A stretch of 64,000 nucleotides of DNA from Gigantopelta aegis (lineage: Eukaryota > Mollusca > Gastropoda > Neomphalida > Peltospiridae), in the NCBI RefSeq assembly GCF_016097555.1, contig NC_054706.1, positions 74,306,674 through 74,370,673 on the forward strand. The letters run 5' to 3'. Both the position numbers and the translations under genes were made by a program. Every line of letters begins with the position of its first letter. Position 1 is the first letter of the stretch. Shown here one piece after another: positions 1-12,938 of this stretch. The notes beneath the pieces were generated by a model. The model was not told the DNA's origin, made no database searches, and was given only the letters and a program-made list of their open reading frames with translations.

Positions 1-966
1 GGCTGTCTCATACTCATTGTGCAGACGGTAAGTAGATTTATATATTATTATCAAGGAAACGTGACCACAGACCATGGCACTGAGTGCATGCATGCAATAC
101 ATTTATCACATCACACATAGACTATGACATAATGCCTCTCTTTAATACCTACATATAAAATATTAATAACTATGGATCCACAGTCCAGGGTCGTTCCTGG
201 GGAAGGGGAGGGGACTGTTGCATCTACAAACAAATATGAAAAAGTGTCCCTTTTTGTTCAAGTTTGCCTTTTATGTCTACTTGAAAAAGATCCTCTATTG
301 CTGTACATGTACCCCGATTCTTTTGTACTGCTATCTCACGTATTTTAAGCCATGTACAGTCATGTTGTCAATGTTAATAGATGAGGAATGTGATCAGGTC
401 AGTGTGTTTGAAGTTCAATTGGATTTAAGGACAAAAAACAAGTTCAAATGATTGAAATGAATATTAAATTTAACATTAATTGAAATTGTTTTTGAACTTA
501 CCTGGATTTCCCGTATTAAGTCCATGTGAAATGCAGCCCGTGGACTTAAAGACTGGACATTTTACCTATTTAAGTCGATGGGCTTAAATTCGAATAATAG
601 TTTTTGACAGGAATCTTAAGCCGACGTGAAATGCAGTCCATGGGCTTAAAAACGGGCAATTTTACCTATTCAAGTCGATTGGGCTTTAATTCGAATAATA
701 GTTTTTGACAGAAATCTTCCCTGGGACAACTTTATAATGACAGATTTTAGAACATACTAACATTACATATGCATTGAATGACAGGACTATTAATAATTCA
801 ACACATGCAGAAACAAGTTTTGATAAGGTCTTCTAAGACTTCTGTGTAATCAAGTTATAAAGTTATTAAGCAGGTTCATAAGACATGGAAGTGGGTGTGG
901 CACTCGAGGACGAAAATACACTTTTTTTTGTCCTATTCTACATAAATAAAAATAAAATCTGGCTTA

Positions 967-1002
<36 letters not shown>

Positions 1003-4000
1003 ACTCCTCCACTAGAGACTGTGGACTTCACACCAGCGAGTGTGCCCACCCCTATCCATCTTACCCATTCCAGATATTGTTCCTACGGACCTGTCAAATC
1101 AAAGTTGTAAGCAGAGTAATATGAATTTTATGAGCAACAATTAGTTTTCTGGCAGAAACACAATATTTTGCAAAATATTATGCAATAATTTGCAAACAGC
1201 GTGCAATACTAAACAAACTGTCTAAAAAATTTGAGGTTTTGTTTTTACTTTACAGTTGATATATCTGGCGTTCGTCTTATACACCCCATCATTAGCGCTG
1301 TATGCAGGTAAGACACAAATGTTTACTGTACATTAAATCCATAACATTTTGTTTAACGACACCGCTAGAGCACATTGATTTATTAATCACCGGCTACTGG
1401 ATGTCAAACATGTAGTATTCCGGACACGTAGGACTGAACTTACGCAACCTGTTTTTCTTAAACACAGATGTTTAAGTATTGTAAATTTTGTAAATTCGGG
1501 CCGTAGTCTTTAGATGGACACCCATTAGTATTAGTTTTCCATTCATAGTAAGAGATCGTTTATATGCCGTTTCCCACAAACAGAATAGCACGTATCACGA
1601 AATACGCAAATCGTGGGACACTGGTTAGGACGGGGGGGGGGGGGGGGGGGGGGGGGGGGCAATAGGTCAACAGAGGAGGTTCGGTGCTACAATTTAAGCA
1701 AAATGAGCGCTCGACTGATTGCACTAAATCCTGCTCCCTATCCATTCAATTTAATTATCAGCTTCTTAAGTACTGTTTGAAATTTTTCGTTTGAACAATT
1801 TCAGCCACAGTAATATATCCGATGTACTGTGTGTCTGTTTTATTCATGTCTATTATTTACCTTGATTTTATGTATTGTATTATACTTTTCCCCCACAGCT
1901 CCTTACACTGTGGTTTTACATGAATATATATAAATAATATTGCCATATACTTACTATTTGTGACACCCAATAGCCGATATGTATTTTTGTGCTGGGGTGT
2001 CGTTAAACAAACATTCATTCATTCATTCAGTCTATTATTTTGTTAGCATTCCATTGCTTTATGTAAATATTCTCTGTACGGCAATATGGCATTTGATTAT
2101 ATATGTATATGGATATAATAAACATAACTCTGATGACCTTTGTTTTAGAAAACTGATTTCTAATTTAAAGTTAAACATCGATTTTACGGCATGACAGTGA
2201 TTTATTGGTGTTATTGTACATATTCTTTTGAAACATTCTGACAGTGCATGATTGCATGTCATCGCAGTGATATTTTTTCCAATAAGCTCTGTCCTGTGCT
2301 AGTTTTGATTTAGCAAACTAGTATAGGAGTGGCAGTCCTCTTTGAATCGGTCAACAGTATGTACTGTCCAGTCAAGAATCTCCTCTGGAGAGTCTTTCCT
2401 TCTATAGATGAGGCACTAACTAGATAGAGATTCATGGAATCAAGCACTATTTTGCCAAATGTCAATTCAAATCTGCATTGCGCAGAGATACGCTCTTGAT
2501 CACGGGTAACGGTTTCGTCGTTCAGATTTAGAATGTTTCTGAAAGTGACTATAATATTATGTTTCAGTGACTGGATTCTCGTTATGGGGTTCTGTGGCGG
2601 CCATTGGACTGGTGGTTACTTTCTACACTGCTCTTGTACGTATAACATTTAGTTAATCATGAGTAAACCTACGAGATTAACTTGAAGTGTTTGTTCCGAA
2701 AGTCACGGATTGTAATTTTATTGTAGAAATATGTTGCAATAACCATCCCCAGCAACCCACTCCGCCAACCCCTCAGGTATTTGATATGTTCACAGGAAAA
2801 GACAGGTATTTGTGTGGGTGGGTTTGTTTTGTGATAGACGTGTCTTTTGAAATTGATACGTTATTGAAAGAAAATAGTACCAGTCAAACTTGCTCAAGCA
2901 ACTACCTCTGTTATTTAGTGTTAAGCAAGTATCAGTTCTAAGATTCCTCTAGTATCCCAAGTTGTCTAATATAGCCAATTGTATTAAACAACCATCAATC
3001 TTAATAGGACAGGTTGTTTTTTCTCCTTTAAATAATATTGCTTCTCAACTGTGCTCCATTATCAGTTGATATGTTTCTCTATGCACATGAATCAGAATTT
3101 CGAATTAATTTGGTTTAATAAAAAAGCAGTTTAGTTTTTAAAAAGTACAAACATTTCAATTTCTATTACATTGATGATCTTGTATCAATCAACAATATAC
3201 ACAATAAATAACTTTCGATTGAGTTTTACAGACCAGGGTTAAGAAAAATAAATATTGAAGGTTAGAAATCAGTTTCTTACCCCGAACTTAGCATAGCTAT
3301 TTAAATCAACACTGGCCTCCAAACTAAGCTGTATGACAAAACGGGATTACTTCGACTTTCAATTAATGCTTTTCCCCCTTTATGTCAAACCATATTTATT
3401 GTTTCAACTAATTTTCAACTGGAAAATAATATTGTAGTTTTGATTTTGTTTTTACCGAGATGTATGGTGGCTAGTTTTGAATTCGATGATAGTAATTTTG
3501 ATTTTGTTTCCCATGCAGGGCGGTATGAAGGCCGTACTGTGGACGGACACGTTCCAGGCTGGAGTAATAGCAGCAGGTCTACTGGCAGTCCTCATCCAGG
3601 GATCTATCGTCGTGGGAGGATTCGGTCGGGCCTGGGAGATCGCCGACGAAAGACAACGTATTTTGTTTGACGAGTAGGTACTCGGAGTTTGTAATAGAAT
3701 GGTGTATTAATTTTCAGGATCAGAAGGCTGACTTGAAATGTACTAGAAGTTAGAAAATGTTATTATGATACTGAAGGTTTTTAGGGTTGAAGACAAAGAT
3801 TGGGTCGATTCTGCGAGGTCACAAATCAAAGAAGTCGTATTTTATTCCACGAGCAAATATTGAAGTTGTTATAAGAATCAGGCCTTCGTTTGTAATATTA
3901 CGAGGTTGACGTGGAAGATACATGTCCCCACTATACCTTTCATTCCCCACCACCTTTTATGTTTCCCTGTCATAACTCGTATAATTTGATGGTGACCCCC

Positions 4001-6121
4001 AAAATAAAATTCTTGCTATGCCAACGCGCTTCTGTAAGTAAATATTTAAAATATTTCACACATTTTCAGCTTTAGTTTTGATCCAGCCACACGTCATTCG
4101 TTCTGGTCGATTGTGGTCGGTGCAGGTTTCTTCTGGATGTCTCTGTACGGCATCCACCAGGCACAGGTCCAGAGGTGCATCAGTTTGCCCACCCTGAGGA
4201 AGGCGCAATGGTAGGTAACCGACGGTTTGATAATTAGATAGTGTCACGTATTTTACTACACAACGAGGACAGATAAAATTAAATAACATGACTTGTTCAT
4301 TTTTGTATTTGATATAATTTTACAGTCAGTTTAGCAGGCATCAAGACGGAAACAGCAGCAGCAGCAGCAACAACAACACACTTTAGTACAATTTGATTAT
4401 TTTTTAAATAGCGTCAGTTAGGCCACAACCTAAGGTCCAGTCATTGAAAGGTCCACGCACCTAATGCTTCGAGGTTTAGTCTTCGCCAATCTCTATTGAT
4501 TTCCGTTAAAACACCTTTTTAAAATTGTCCATTCTCCAAAAACTCTTAATCTGGCCCCAAGTATTCAGATTAATAATTAATTACTGGAACACTTCTTTAA
4601 CATATATCGTGTTTAGTAATTATGGTTAATAATGTTTCTGCATTTGACCAAAACCAAAAATACATTTTAGTCTGAGACTGAATGCTAAATATCTATTCCT
4701 TTTACGTTCTCTGCTTCAGGGCTCTAGCTATCAACATACCCGGTCTGATTTTCATCACCACCATGTGCTGTATGATCGGCGTCGTCATGTTCGCCTTCTA
4801 CGCAGACTGCCATCCAATCAGCTTCAACAGACTGGTCAACAAGCCTGACGAGGTTTGTTATTAACCACCCAGTTGACAGTCAATTTATCACTGCTTATTC
4901 TGGAACATAAATAATTAAATATTTGGAAACAAAATAAATAAAATTTATTTAATTAATTTGTGTTATTTACGTGCAGTTCATGAATAACATTGGATGATTA
5001 TTGCTATTGCTGTTTTATTTATTTTGAAATTACAAGAAAAGAAAGAAATGTTTATTTAAGAACTAACACCCCCATCATGTTATAATTTACAATACAAATA
5101 TTTTAATATAAATGTATGCATATTCTATAATAGTATCACACAAGAAATGGATTCACTACAGTATATTGAGGACACTGATCTACTTCTGTAAAACTATAAC
5201 AGAATTACATTACAACCATATAAAAAAGAAAAAGAAAACAAACCAGATCACTAAATGAACATAATATAGTACGTAAAAGCATACATCGTAGAAATCAATA
5301 TATTTAATTGGTCACAGTATCAAAATATTCGAAAGTGCTGCCTATGTTGCTACAGCCAGTCACGTGGACAATCACGTGATCTTGTGTTTCCTTTTTGAAC
5401 AGATTCTTCCTCTCTATGTGATGGACATCCTCGGACATCTTCCTGGACTTCCAGGAATATTCATCTCTTGTCTCTTCAGCGGAAGTTTAAGGTACTGTTG
5501 TGCCCTTCTACTGTATGATAGAGTCATGTGTTTCTTCTGGTCAAAATTCGCATACACTCTAAATCAGCTAACAACTCGTAATTCATTTGAACCCGTTCAG
5601 CGCTAAGGACCACTGGACTAATACACTTTTGATCAGAATGGATAGTAGTTTAAAAAATATAAAACAAGTACCTGAAATGGTTGTGATACTTAACTCCAGT
5701 ATTGGATTCTACCTACCAGTAACATAGTCTTCAGTAAGATCACTATATCGTTTTCTTTTTTGTCTTTACCTATGCTTGTAAAACATTTAAAGTCTGGATT
5801 TAGACTTCAACACAGTTCCATTTTGAGACTTTAACGCCATGATGACACTATAAAGACTACCCAGAAATCATACCTTTACTAGCCTCAATAAACAACAAAG
5901 CAGGATTAAAAGGACACGACGTTTGAACGTGTTACAAGGCGTCTTCTTTTTACATGTGTTGATGTTTCCAGCTCTCTGTCGTCTGGTCTGAACGCTATGG
6001 GAGCCGTGGTTGTCACCGACCTCATCCGTCCGTACTGCTGCACCAAGATGAGCGATAGAACGGCCACCATAGTAACCAAACTGGTTGGTATGTATACGTC
6101 ATCAGATCAGATGTGTGTGTG

Positions 6122-6181
<60 letters not shown>

Positions 6182-9100
6182 AACATGGTGTTCAAGGTGA
6201 TTAGTATGTACTAGTGTTTGTCATGATTAGGCGATACAAAACATTGGTTGGTGAGCCATTTTCCTCCAAAAACAATATGGGTGGGCGGAAGGTTTTATTT
6301 CTTTTTTAAACAGAATCATATATACTGTGCACGGCAAAAATGTCACCTTAGGAAGGTTCTCTGCAATATTTCATATTGGTAACTGTTCTTGAGATTTTAG
6401 GGATAATTCTATTTTCAGAAGTTTTCTGCAATGCCCTTAATTCTTGAAGAGTGACGTTGGGTCATATCTTTAAAATACATTATTTAAAAAATGTTAGGTA
6501 GGTCCTTTTCGGATGAGTGGGTAGCCAGAGACGCTCACCGGTGATTATGTTATGTGGTCTTATAATAAGGAGATTAAACTCATAGTAACCAAGATAGTTG
6601 GTTTGTATACGTAAATGGCAATACTGTAACACGATGACAGTCATGGGCGCCAAGGTGGTTGGCATAGACAGAATATCTCTGAATATTTCTGTCAGGTTTT
6701 TGTTAATACTATTAGATTAAAATGAGTACTGTTAATAACGCCAAGGCTAGATGTTCAACATTTTGATGACCCTTCCCCCAGTTTCCGTTCCCTTGATCGT
6801 TTTGGTGCCCATTCTGGTAGCACTTGCTATCTGTATACGACATGCCAGCCAAGTCATATTGTAGTTCTGAGCACTTCTTCAAAGCACATCATCCATTACT
6901 ATCAAGAGATAGTTCTCCAACGTCAAAGTACATGGGTCTCTTTTTGATGGTCACACACCACCAACTATTCTATGGTGTACTGAAAAGTAATTTGCAACCA
7001 CTTGCTAAAATCCACTGCTGTCGCAGTTTGTTAATAAGTGTAGTTGTTCAAATGTTATATCATAAATAGTCTCATGAACACAGGGTGGAGTTGGAGGAGG
7101 CTGTGATCCCTTGTCGAACCCCACTTCCAACACCTATGGTGAGGACCTTTCACGTCAATGCTTACTAAAGTCATGTCTGGAGGGGGCTGTGATCCCTTGT
7201 CAAACCCCGCTTCCAACGCCTATGATGAGGACCTTTCACATCAATGCTTACTAAAGTCATATCTGGAGGAGGCTGTGATCCCTTGTCAAACCCCGCATCC
7301 AACGCTTATGATGAAGACCTTTCACATCAATGCTTACTAAAGTGATATCTGATAATATCCCCTAGTTTGATGGCACTCATACGTTTAACCCTCGGCAATT
7401 TGTGATTTCTGGTATCAAGATTGTGTCCACCTGTTTGTAAGTGTATGCTATCATAATTCTGTATTAATTACTCATACACCCAATCATATAAAGATAACAT
7501 TTTATTTCCAACAGTAGTTTAGTTATCTGTATTTACTCATTCAGTTCTTATTTCCGTTTCATTTTCAGTTTTGACTTTTGGTCTGGTGTCTATGTGCCTG
7601 GCTTACGTCTGCTCTCTACTTGGAGGCGTCTTACAGGTGTGTATACTATATCTTACAGTTTGTCCTGTCACGTGTTCTAGGTTTTTATGGAGTAAATCTT
7701 TTGGCAATCTCGTCTTGTAGGTACTGGATACGAGGGGCAGTCAAAACGTCCATAGAACTAGATACGAAAGTTTGCTACATCGTCGTATGTTTGGGTTTTT
7801 GTGAACACTTGTTCTTTCATACAAACTGTCCTATCCATAACACGACTCTCATTTGTATATTAACATATTATTGCTTAACTGGAACTTACCCACCTGAAAC
7901 CGTGAATTTGAGCAGGTTGGAGCAAAGAGCCGCTGTCAGTTTCTCACCAAGGATGGTGAAAATCCCTTTGAAATTCACAAACGTATGGTTGGTGATTGTT
8001 CCGAAATTTCAGTTTTGTTTTTCTGGCATCATTGGCTTGAAGAATTATTAGGCCAAATTCACTGAGATTGAAGATAATATTGAAAAGTAATTTAAAGACA
8101 TGTGATCTGCCATATCGCTTTCAGTAGCTAGTAAAACGAACGTTTTAACAGTTTCTCGTAGCTCCCCCATCCGAGGTAATGAGGTCTTGTCATTCCAGGA
8201 TAGTCTCAGACCCGGGGTGTGTGCACGGCTAGGCTCATTGGGGGGGGGGGGGACGTCAATACACAGTTTACTTTTAAACTACTGCATGATGGAAAACTAT
8301 GTTAAATGCTATACCAGTTTAAAGCGCTGACTTCGCCAATGCTCACTCTCGTTTTCTAATTTGTCTTTCACTTTCAGGCTGCCTACAGCGTGTTCAGCAT
8401 TATTAACGGACCTCTGTTTGGACTGTTTTTGTTTGGGATGTTCTTCCCGTGGGGAAACCAGTGGGTGAGTAAACACCTTGCAGACAAATATATAATGCTG
8501 GTTCGTGTGGTTACGCCTAGATCACGTTAAAACATCATTAAGCTGATTACATTCTGTGCATAACCTTTTAGACACAAGGATTGACACAAAAAATAGTGTT
8601 TTTTTTAAAACTGCACACGTCTTCACGAAACATCAAATATCGTATTGAACTGTTACATTAATCATTTTATGACAACTATTTTATTTGTCTCAAGGCAAAA
8701 CAAATAAAACAACATATTAACCCACCCCAAAAAATATCCAAATGCAACCCCCAACACAATGGGATTCGCTTACAGCCCGTAACATATCCCCTGGTGATGC
8801 GCCTGCCTGTGTACGAATGAATACAAATGTATGTTGGATTCCCGACCACCTTTTTAAATGTTTTAAAAATTATACTAGGCTCGCTAAACAAGTTGCTAGG
8901 TTTACGTAAAGCATACATTCCTTTCTTTTACCAGGGCGCGTTTGTTGGGTGTTTGACCTCCCTGGCGTTCACGCTATGGATCGGAATTGGAGCGTTCGTG
9001 AACAAAGTGAGAACACCTCGCTCACCCACGTGGACTGACGGCTGTAACTGGAACATCACAACCACAACGCTGACCACCACACTGTCTACCACCATAGCTA

Positions 9101-11407
9101 CGACTGCGTCCACAGCTGCCACTACAGCTTCTACTACAAAGTCTATGTGCGTCTTTTTAATATTTTCACAATGATTTTACCATTTATACTTTACTCTTTT
9201 TATTCTCCTGGACTGTCTTGGGTTTACATAGACAAACTTATTTGAATGTGAGCATGGGTATTATTTCAATACAATGCTACGACACATACACCACGTTATA
9301 CCATAACACCAAGCATACACCAAGACACCACATGGTGTGTTTCTTGCATACCTATTGAATAAAACATTGTGGAATGTGTGGTATTATACAGCGATGTCCC
9401 ATGTAGAGAATCGATTTAAAGACATCTGGGGACTAATACACTAAATTCTCTCAATTCTGCAGTATCGAAGTACAATGCAATAAGACATAAGGATGACGCG
9501 ATGTTGCTTTGTGAATTAGCTGCTCCACTGTGATGACCCGGACGCCAAAACTACACTGTCCAATAAAATTGACACTACCATTATGTACCGGCCTCGGTGG
9601 CGCAGTGGTTAAGCCATCGGACTACAGGCTGGTAGGTACAGGGTTCGCAGCCCGGTACTGGCTCCAACCCAGAGCGAGTTCTTAAGGGCTCAGTGGGTAG
9701 GTGTAAGACCACTACACCCTCTTCTCTTTCACTAATCACTAACCAACAAACAACTAACCCACTGTTCTGGACAGACAGCCCAGATAGCTGAGGTGTGTGC
9801 CCAGGACAGCATGCTTGAACCTTAATTGGATATAAGCACGAAAATAAGTTGACATGAAATGAACTACCATTGTTTATAGACGTAACCAACTTGCTTTCGC
9901 TCACTGTTGCAGTTTCAAAAAATTCACTGTAAGATAAACAGTATCTAACGGGCACTCACGTAGTATAAGTAGGTCTTGCCTGCTGTTTGTACTATGATTG
10001 TGTGTTGCATTTTTTGGTCGTATCCGTCTTCCAAATTAATAGTTATATTTTTTTTCTTTCAGCCTTCCCATCTACACCATGTCTTACTTCTACTACACTC
10101 CTGTTGCCATGGTGACGGTGGTGGTCGTTGGATTAATAGTCAGCTTTTTGACAGGTGTGTATGTCGGGATGATCGGCTCGTTGTAACGAATTTTCATCTA
10201 GGAAGTGTGTGTGTGGGGGGGGGGGGGTGTGTATAATAACAATCGTCACACTAATTACAATGGTGCGGGTGGGTGATGGGTGGTGGTGGGGGGGGGGGAA
10301 AGCAGGAACATTCTATCCTTTACGTGTTGAAATAATATAAATTATATGCACTTCTAAAGGTGCATCTGTATAGGATTGATCAAATAAACATTTCTGTTAA
10401 TAAAAAATTGAGGTAGGGTAGGGATATCGTCGCATCTGATGTCCCTTAGTAAAATAATAGTATTTACCATAAATGCGAGAAGCCATATTTGGGGTGGCAT
10501 AGTCACACCTGTTGTTATGGAAACGATTGCTATTTTGTTTTCAGGTTATACAAGACCATCGTCTCTCGACGCTAGACTTATCTGCCCCTTGTTTGATAGA
10601 CTGTTCCCCTGTCTCCCTGAAGTAATACTTAAACCTCTCAGGTTTGGGATTGACCACAAAGGAGTAAGTATTAATAATTTAAGAATAGTTCTGTATTGTT
10701 TGCATAATCATATACTATTGTTAATAAATGACAAGACATATAGAAATGACATTTTATGTTAATGGCCTTTAAAAGCTGACATGCTCCATTAAAAAAAAAA
10801 TCAGTGGTTGTTTTTGATTGTGTACATACGTCTGTTGTGTGTGCTACCGGCCTCGGTGGCGCAGTAGTTAAGCCATCGGACTACAGGCTGGTAGGTACTA
10901 GGTTCACAGCCCGGTACCGGCTCCAGCCCAGAGCGAGTTCTTAAGGGCTCAGTGGGTAGGTGTATGGCCACTACACCCTCTTCTCTCTCACTAAACACTA
11001 ACCAAGAACAACTAACCCACTGTCCTGGACAGACAGCCCAAATAGCTGAGATGTGTGCCCAGGACAGCGTGCTTTGACCTTAATTGGATATAAGCACGAA
11101 CATAAGTTGAAATGAAATGAATATTTTGTATTTTTTTAAAAATCGTGATGGTATTAAGTCTATTTTGTTTCAGAAATACGACCGTCCAATTCCTGAACAC
11201 TGGGATCACGTTTTCAAGCGAGCCCCCATATCCGACAAACCCTCTCTGTTCACGGATATAGAAAAATGTTCAACAGACAAAAACAATCATTTTAACAATG
11301 ACAATAGCTACATAAATAAGGAAGCAGCCAATTCCAATAAGGAAACACAGGGTATGGACAACCCTGGATTTCATTTATCTCAACAAAATGAAGATACCAA
11401 GATGTGA
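1..11407 (+). CDS. SLC5 family sodium-coupled solute (monocarboxylate-type) symporter, SLC5A8/SLC5A12-like, 5'-partial
   Basis: Fourteen exons join in frame to 530 codons plus TGA: 1-27, 1256-1307, 2568-2635, 3519-3673, 4070-4210, 4720-4852, 5403-5491, 5972-6087, 7569-7636, 8378-8464, 8935-9146, 10063-10154, 10545-10663, 11174-11407. Every junction is GT-AG with matching phase. The protein is a LeuT-fold plasma-membrane Na+/solute symporter. Visible hallmarks are GGMKAVLWTDTFQAG (about residues 50-64), SIYG-type 'WMSLYGIHQAQVQR', and the TM8 Na2-site region SGSLSSLSSGLNAMG (about 217-231). An extracellular loop holds DGCNWNIT, an N-glycosylation sequon at about N352, followed by some 28 Thr/Ser-rich residues. 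The tail has DNPGF, as in SLC5A8 (DNPAF), and ends D-T-K-M, a class I PDZ ligand. SLC5A8 is about 610 aa, so roughly the first quarter lies upstream of the window. SLC5A8 versus SLC5A12 versus SLC5A6 orthology cannot be settled by eye. Confidence 0.93.
517..715 (+). repeat. Two tandem copies of a 99-bp unit in the first visible SLC5A intron
   Basis: The segments starting at 517 and 616 share the string GTGAAATGCAG, then GGGCTTAAA and TTCGAATAATAGTTTTTGAC at a fixed 99-bp offset, with about 10% divergence. There is no coding content. Confidence 0.75.
969..1002. repeat. Poly-C homopolymer
   Basis: About 34 consecutive C in an SLC5A intron. Homopolymer length in an assembly may be inaccurate. 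Confidence 0.9.
1345..1631 (-). mobile_element. tRNA-derived SINE body, degraded
   Basis: It carries the body shared by many copies in this window: GTTTAACGACACC, AGAGCACATTGATT, CTACTGGATGTCAAAC, a degraded GGGATCTTTTATATGC-like block, then CACAnACAGnATAGCAC and a GGnACACTGG block. It is followed at 1632-1659 by a run of 28 G. Confidence 0.65.
1632..1659. repeat. Poly-G homopolymer
   Basis: 28 consecutive G directly abut the degraded SINE body. They may mark the G-rich end of that insertion or a later expansion. Confidence 0.85.
1958..2029 (+). mobile_element. Short SINE fragment with (CATT)n tail
   Basis: GACACCCAATAGCCGAT, GTGCTGGGGTGTCGTTAAAC and a CATT repeat tail match the short copies at 21917-21995 (opposite strand) and 22600-22672. 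Confidence 0.55.
6124..6181. repeat. Compound (CA)n(TA)n microsatellite
   Basis: A CA run is followed directly by a TA run. It starts about 37 bp after the donor of exon 5972-6087. Confidence 0.9.
7091..7349 (+). repeat. 86-bp minisatellite, 3 copies, in an SLC5A intron
   Basis: CTGTGATCCCTTGTC recurs at 7101, 7187 and 7273, exactly 86 bp apart. Each copy ends in AATGCTTACTAAAGT. The copies diverge by only a few per cent. Confidence 0.85.
8239..8251. repeat. Poly-G run
   Basis: 13 consecutive G in an SLC5A intron. Similar runs occur at 10215-10227 and 10288-10298. Confidence 0.8.
9583..9862 (+). mobile_element. Full-length tRNA-derived SINE with target-site duplication
   Basis: The tRNA-like head contains A-box-like GGCGCAGTGGTTAAGC and B-box-like GGTTCGCAGCC. 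The body contains GGGCTCAGTGGGTAGGTGTA and ends TTAATTGGATATAAGCACGA then AAATGA. A 9-bp direct repeat ACTACCATT flanks it at 9574-9582 and 9863-9871, so the limits are firm. It sits in the intron before exon 10063-10154. Confidence 0.88.
10846..11122 (+). mobile_element. Second copy of the same tRNA-derived SINE
   Basis: It is collinear with the copy at 9583-9862, with the same head (GGCGCAGTAGTTAAGCC, GGTTCACAGCCC), the same GCTCAGTGGGTAGGTGTA block and the same GGATATAAGCACGA end. It lies immediately upstream of the last SLC5A exon, and its 3' end is about 50 bp from that acceptor. Confidence 0.85.
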
Positions 11408-11786
11408 CCGAAAGAATGAACATTGTACACACGAATTAAAGGGACTATATCCAGAGCCAGTTTATCCTAGTAGCACGTGCTACGGTCCCCGCGCTCCATA
11501 AACACAAAACAAACAAACAAACAAACAAAAAAACGCAAAAAAACAAAAAACCGATGAATTTATTTTCCAGATTTTTATTAGATCTTGAAATTACTTCTTT
11601 GCCTTACTGTCTTTGACTGCCTCTGCTTTGCTTCCTATACTTTTAGTAAAAGTAATATCCTGGGAAGAGGCCCACGCTGTTATTTGTGCTACAGAACCCG
11701 CGGATTAGAGATTTTGGCGATTAAGATGATGTCGACCAATAGAGACTTTATAACGACTGTAATTACATGTTAAATATAGTTTACTA

Positions 11787-11792
11787 AATAAA
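11787..11792 (+). promoter_or_regulatory. Candidate polyadenylation signal of the SLC5A gene
   Basis: AATAAA lies 380 bp after the stop codon at 11405-11407. A second AATAAA occurs at 12204-12209. An AAAC-rich run at 11505-11530 lies within the presumed 3'UTR. Which signal is used cannot be told from sequence alone. Confidence 0.4.
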
Positions 11793-12297
11793 ATATCAGT
11801 GATTGTATATTAAACATATTTCTGATAGTTCTAGTGTTTGCACTAAGTCAAACTTAACTTTATATCCTAATAATAATTTTGGGCTACTTACAAATCTTTA
11901 CCAGGAGCACATTGAATATTCAGACACTGCTATTCTAAGCAAGAAAATACATATGTAATATTTAATACTGGTCGGTAAAAATATTTATTAGTCGAAGTAA
12001 TAACGGTAGATTCGTACTTTACCACCGACATCGACTGACGAGTAGTCGATTAGCTTAATTCTGGTTCTCGGTGTAAACAGTGGTTTCCCCAAGACGAATC
12101 CACCGATATAGCAACAAGTAGTCTGTTATGTATATTGTGCATCTTGATGCTGTTATATTATATGTGAATTCCTCTAAGGCCATCGAATGATGGCTTCGAG
12201 TTTAATAAAGTTCTATTTAGTTTTGTTCTGTTCTGTCATTTGTTATTATGGAGAAGCGATTCAAATTGAAACAATGACGTCATGCATATAAAACGTA

Positions 12298-12445
12298 TGG
12301 GAACACCTCGCTCTCCCACGTGGACTCACGGCTGTAACTGGAACATCACAACCACAACGCTGACCACCACATTGTCTACCACCATGGCAACGACTGCGTC
12401 CACAGCTGCCACTACATCTGCCACTTCAAATACAACATGTGTATA
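12298..12445 (+). pseudogene. Duplicated fragment of the SLC5A extracellular-loop exon
   Basis: It matches 9001-9148 at roughly 90% identity: GAACACCTCGCTC, CCCACGTGGACT, GGCTGTAACTGGAACATC and the Thr-rich ACCACCACA stretch. The orientation is the same, about 3.3 kb downstream. The match runs to the donor region (ATGTGCG in the parent, ATGTGTA here), where LINE-like sequence takes over. No other exons of a second gene copy are visible. It is read as the remnant of a tandem paralog or a stray exon duplication. Confidence 0.8.
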
Positions 12446-12860
12446 GAATAGAATAGAATAGAATAATTTATTTGCATAACACCCGCATATGGGCAGAGCA
12501 AAAATAACAATATAATATACATTTCTCTGTAGTAACAGTAACATAAATATACATGTACATTAATTACATGAACAAATATCTGCATCAACAAATACATATG
12601 TAATGGAAGCCTTATAAACCTGATACTAGTGATAATAATACATTTAGGTAAAGCAAAGTTTGTCAGAAGTGTAGAGCCATGAAAAACCATCAATTCACAC
12701 CTATGGAGTTCGTGAATTATTTTTCACGAATTCACACACCCTCGTACATTCTCCATTAGTTTATATGATCTGTATATGAAAGAATACTGAATATTCTGCT
12801 ATTTATTCTCACATTTATTTTGGCTTTTTGATTTCACCCCACTAGTTGTGAACCTGGCAT
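12446..12860 (-). mobile_element. Probable 3' end of a LINE with (TATTC)n tail
   Basis: Read on the - strand, the segment ends in three to four TATTC repeats, a common 3' tail of CR1/jockey-like LINEs. The upstream sequence ending GGGTGTTATGCAAATAAATT is non-coding, as expected for a LINE 3'UTR. There is no reverse transcriptase domain, so the class is uncertain. Confidence 0.4.
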
Positions 12861-12938
12861 TTCAGGTTCCTGGGTTACAAAAACAGCCAGTATAAACCTT
12901 AATCGGATATGGACACCTTATTTCGATACCATGAAATT

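Noticed and set aside
885..1124. Proline-run small proteins (also 34503-34691 and 1560-1745 on the - strand)
   Set aside because: They come from poly-C or poly-G tracts, with no homology or splice context.
7578..8051. 157-codon frame
   Set aside because: It is a chance extension overlapping the symporter exon 7569-7636 in another frame and running into its intron.
9588..9660. tRNA gene
   Set aside because: A- and B-box motifs are present, but the segment is the head of a SINE bounded by target-site duplications and cannot fold as a full tRNA. The same applies at 10850, 15110-15172, 21595, 44680 and 59905-59955.
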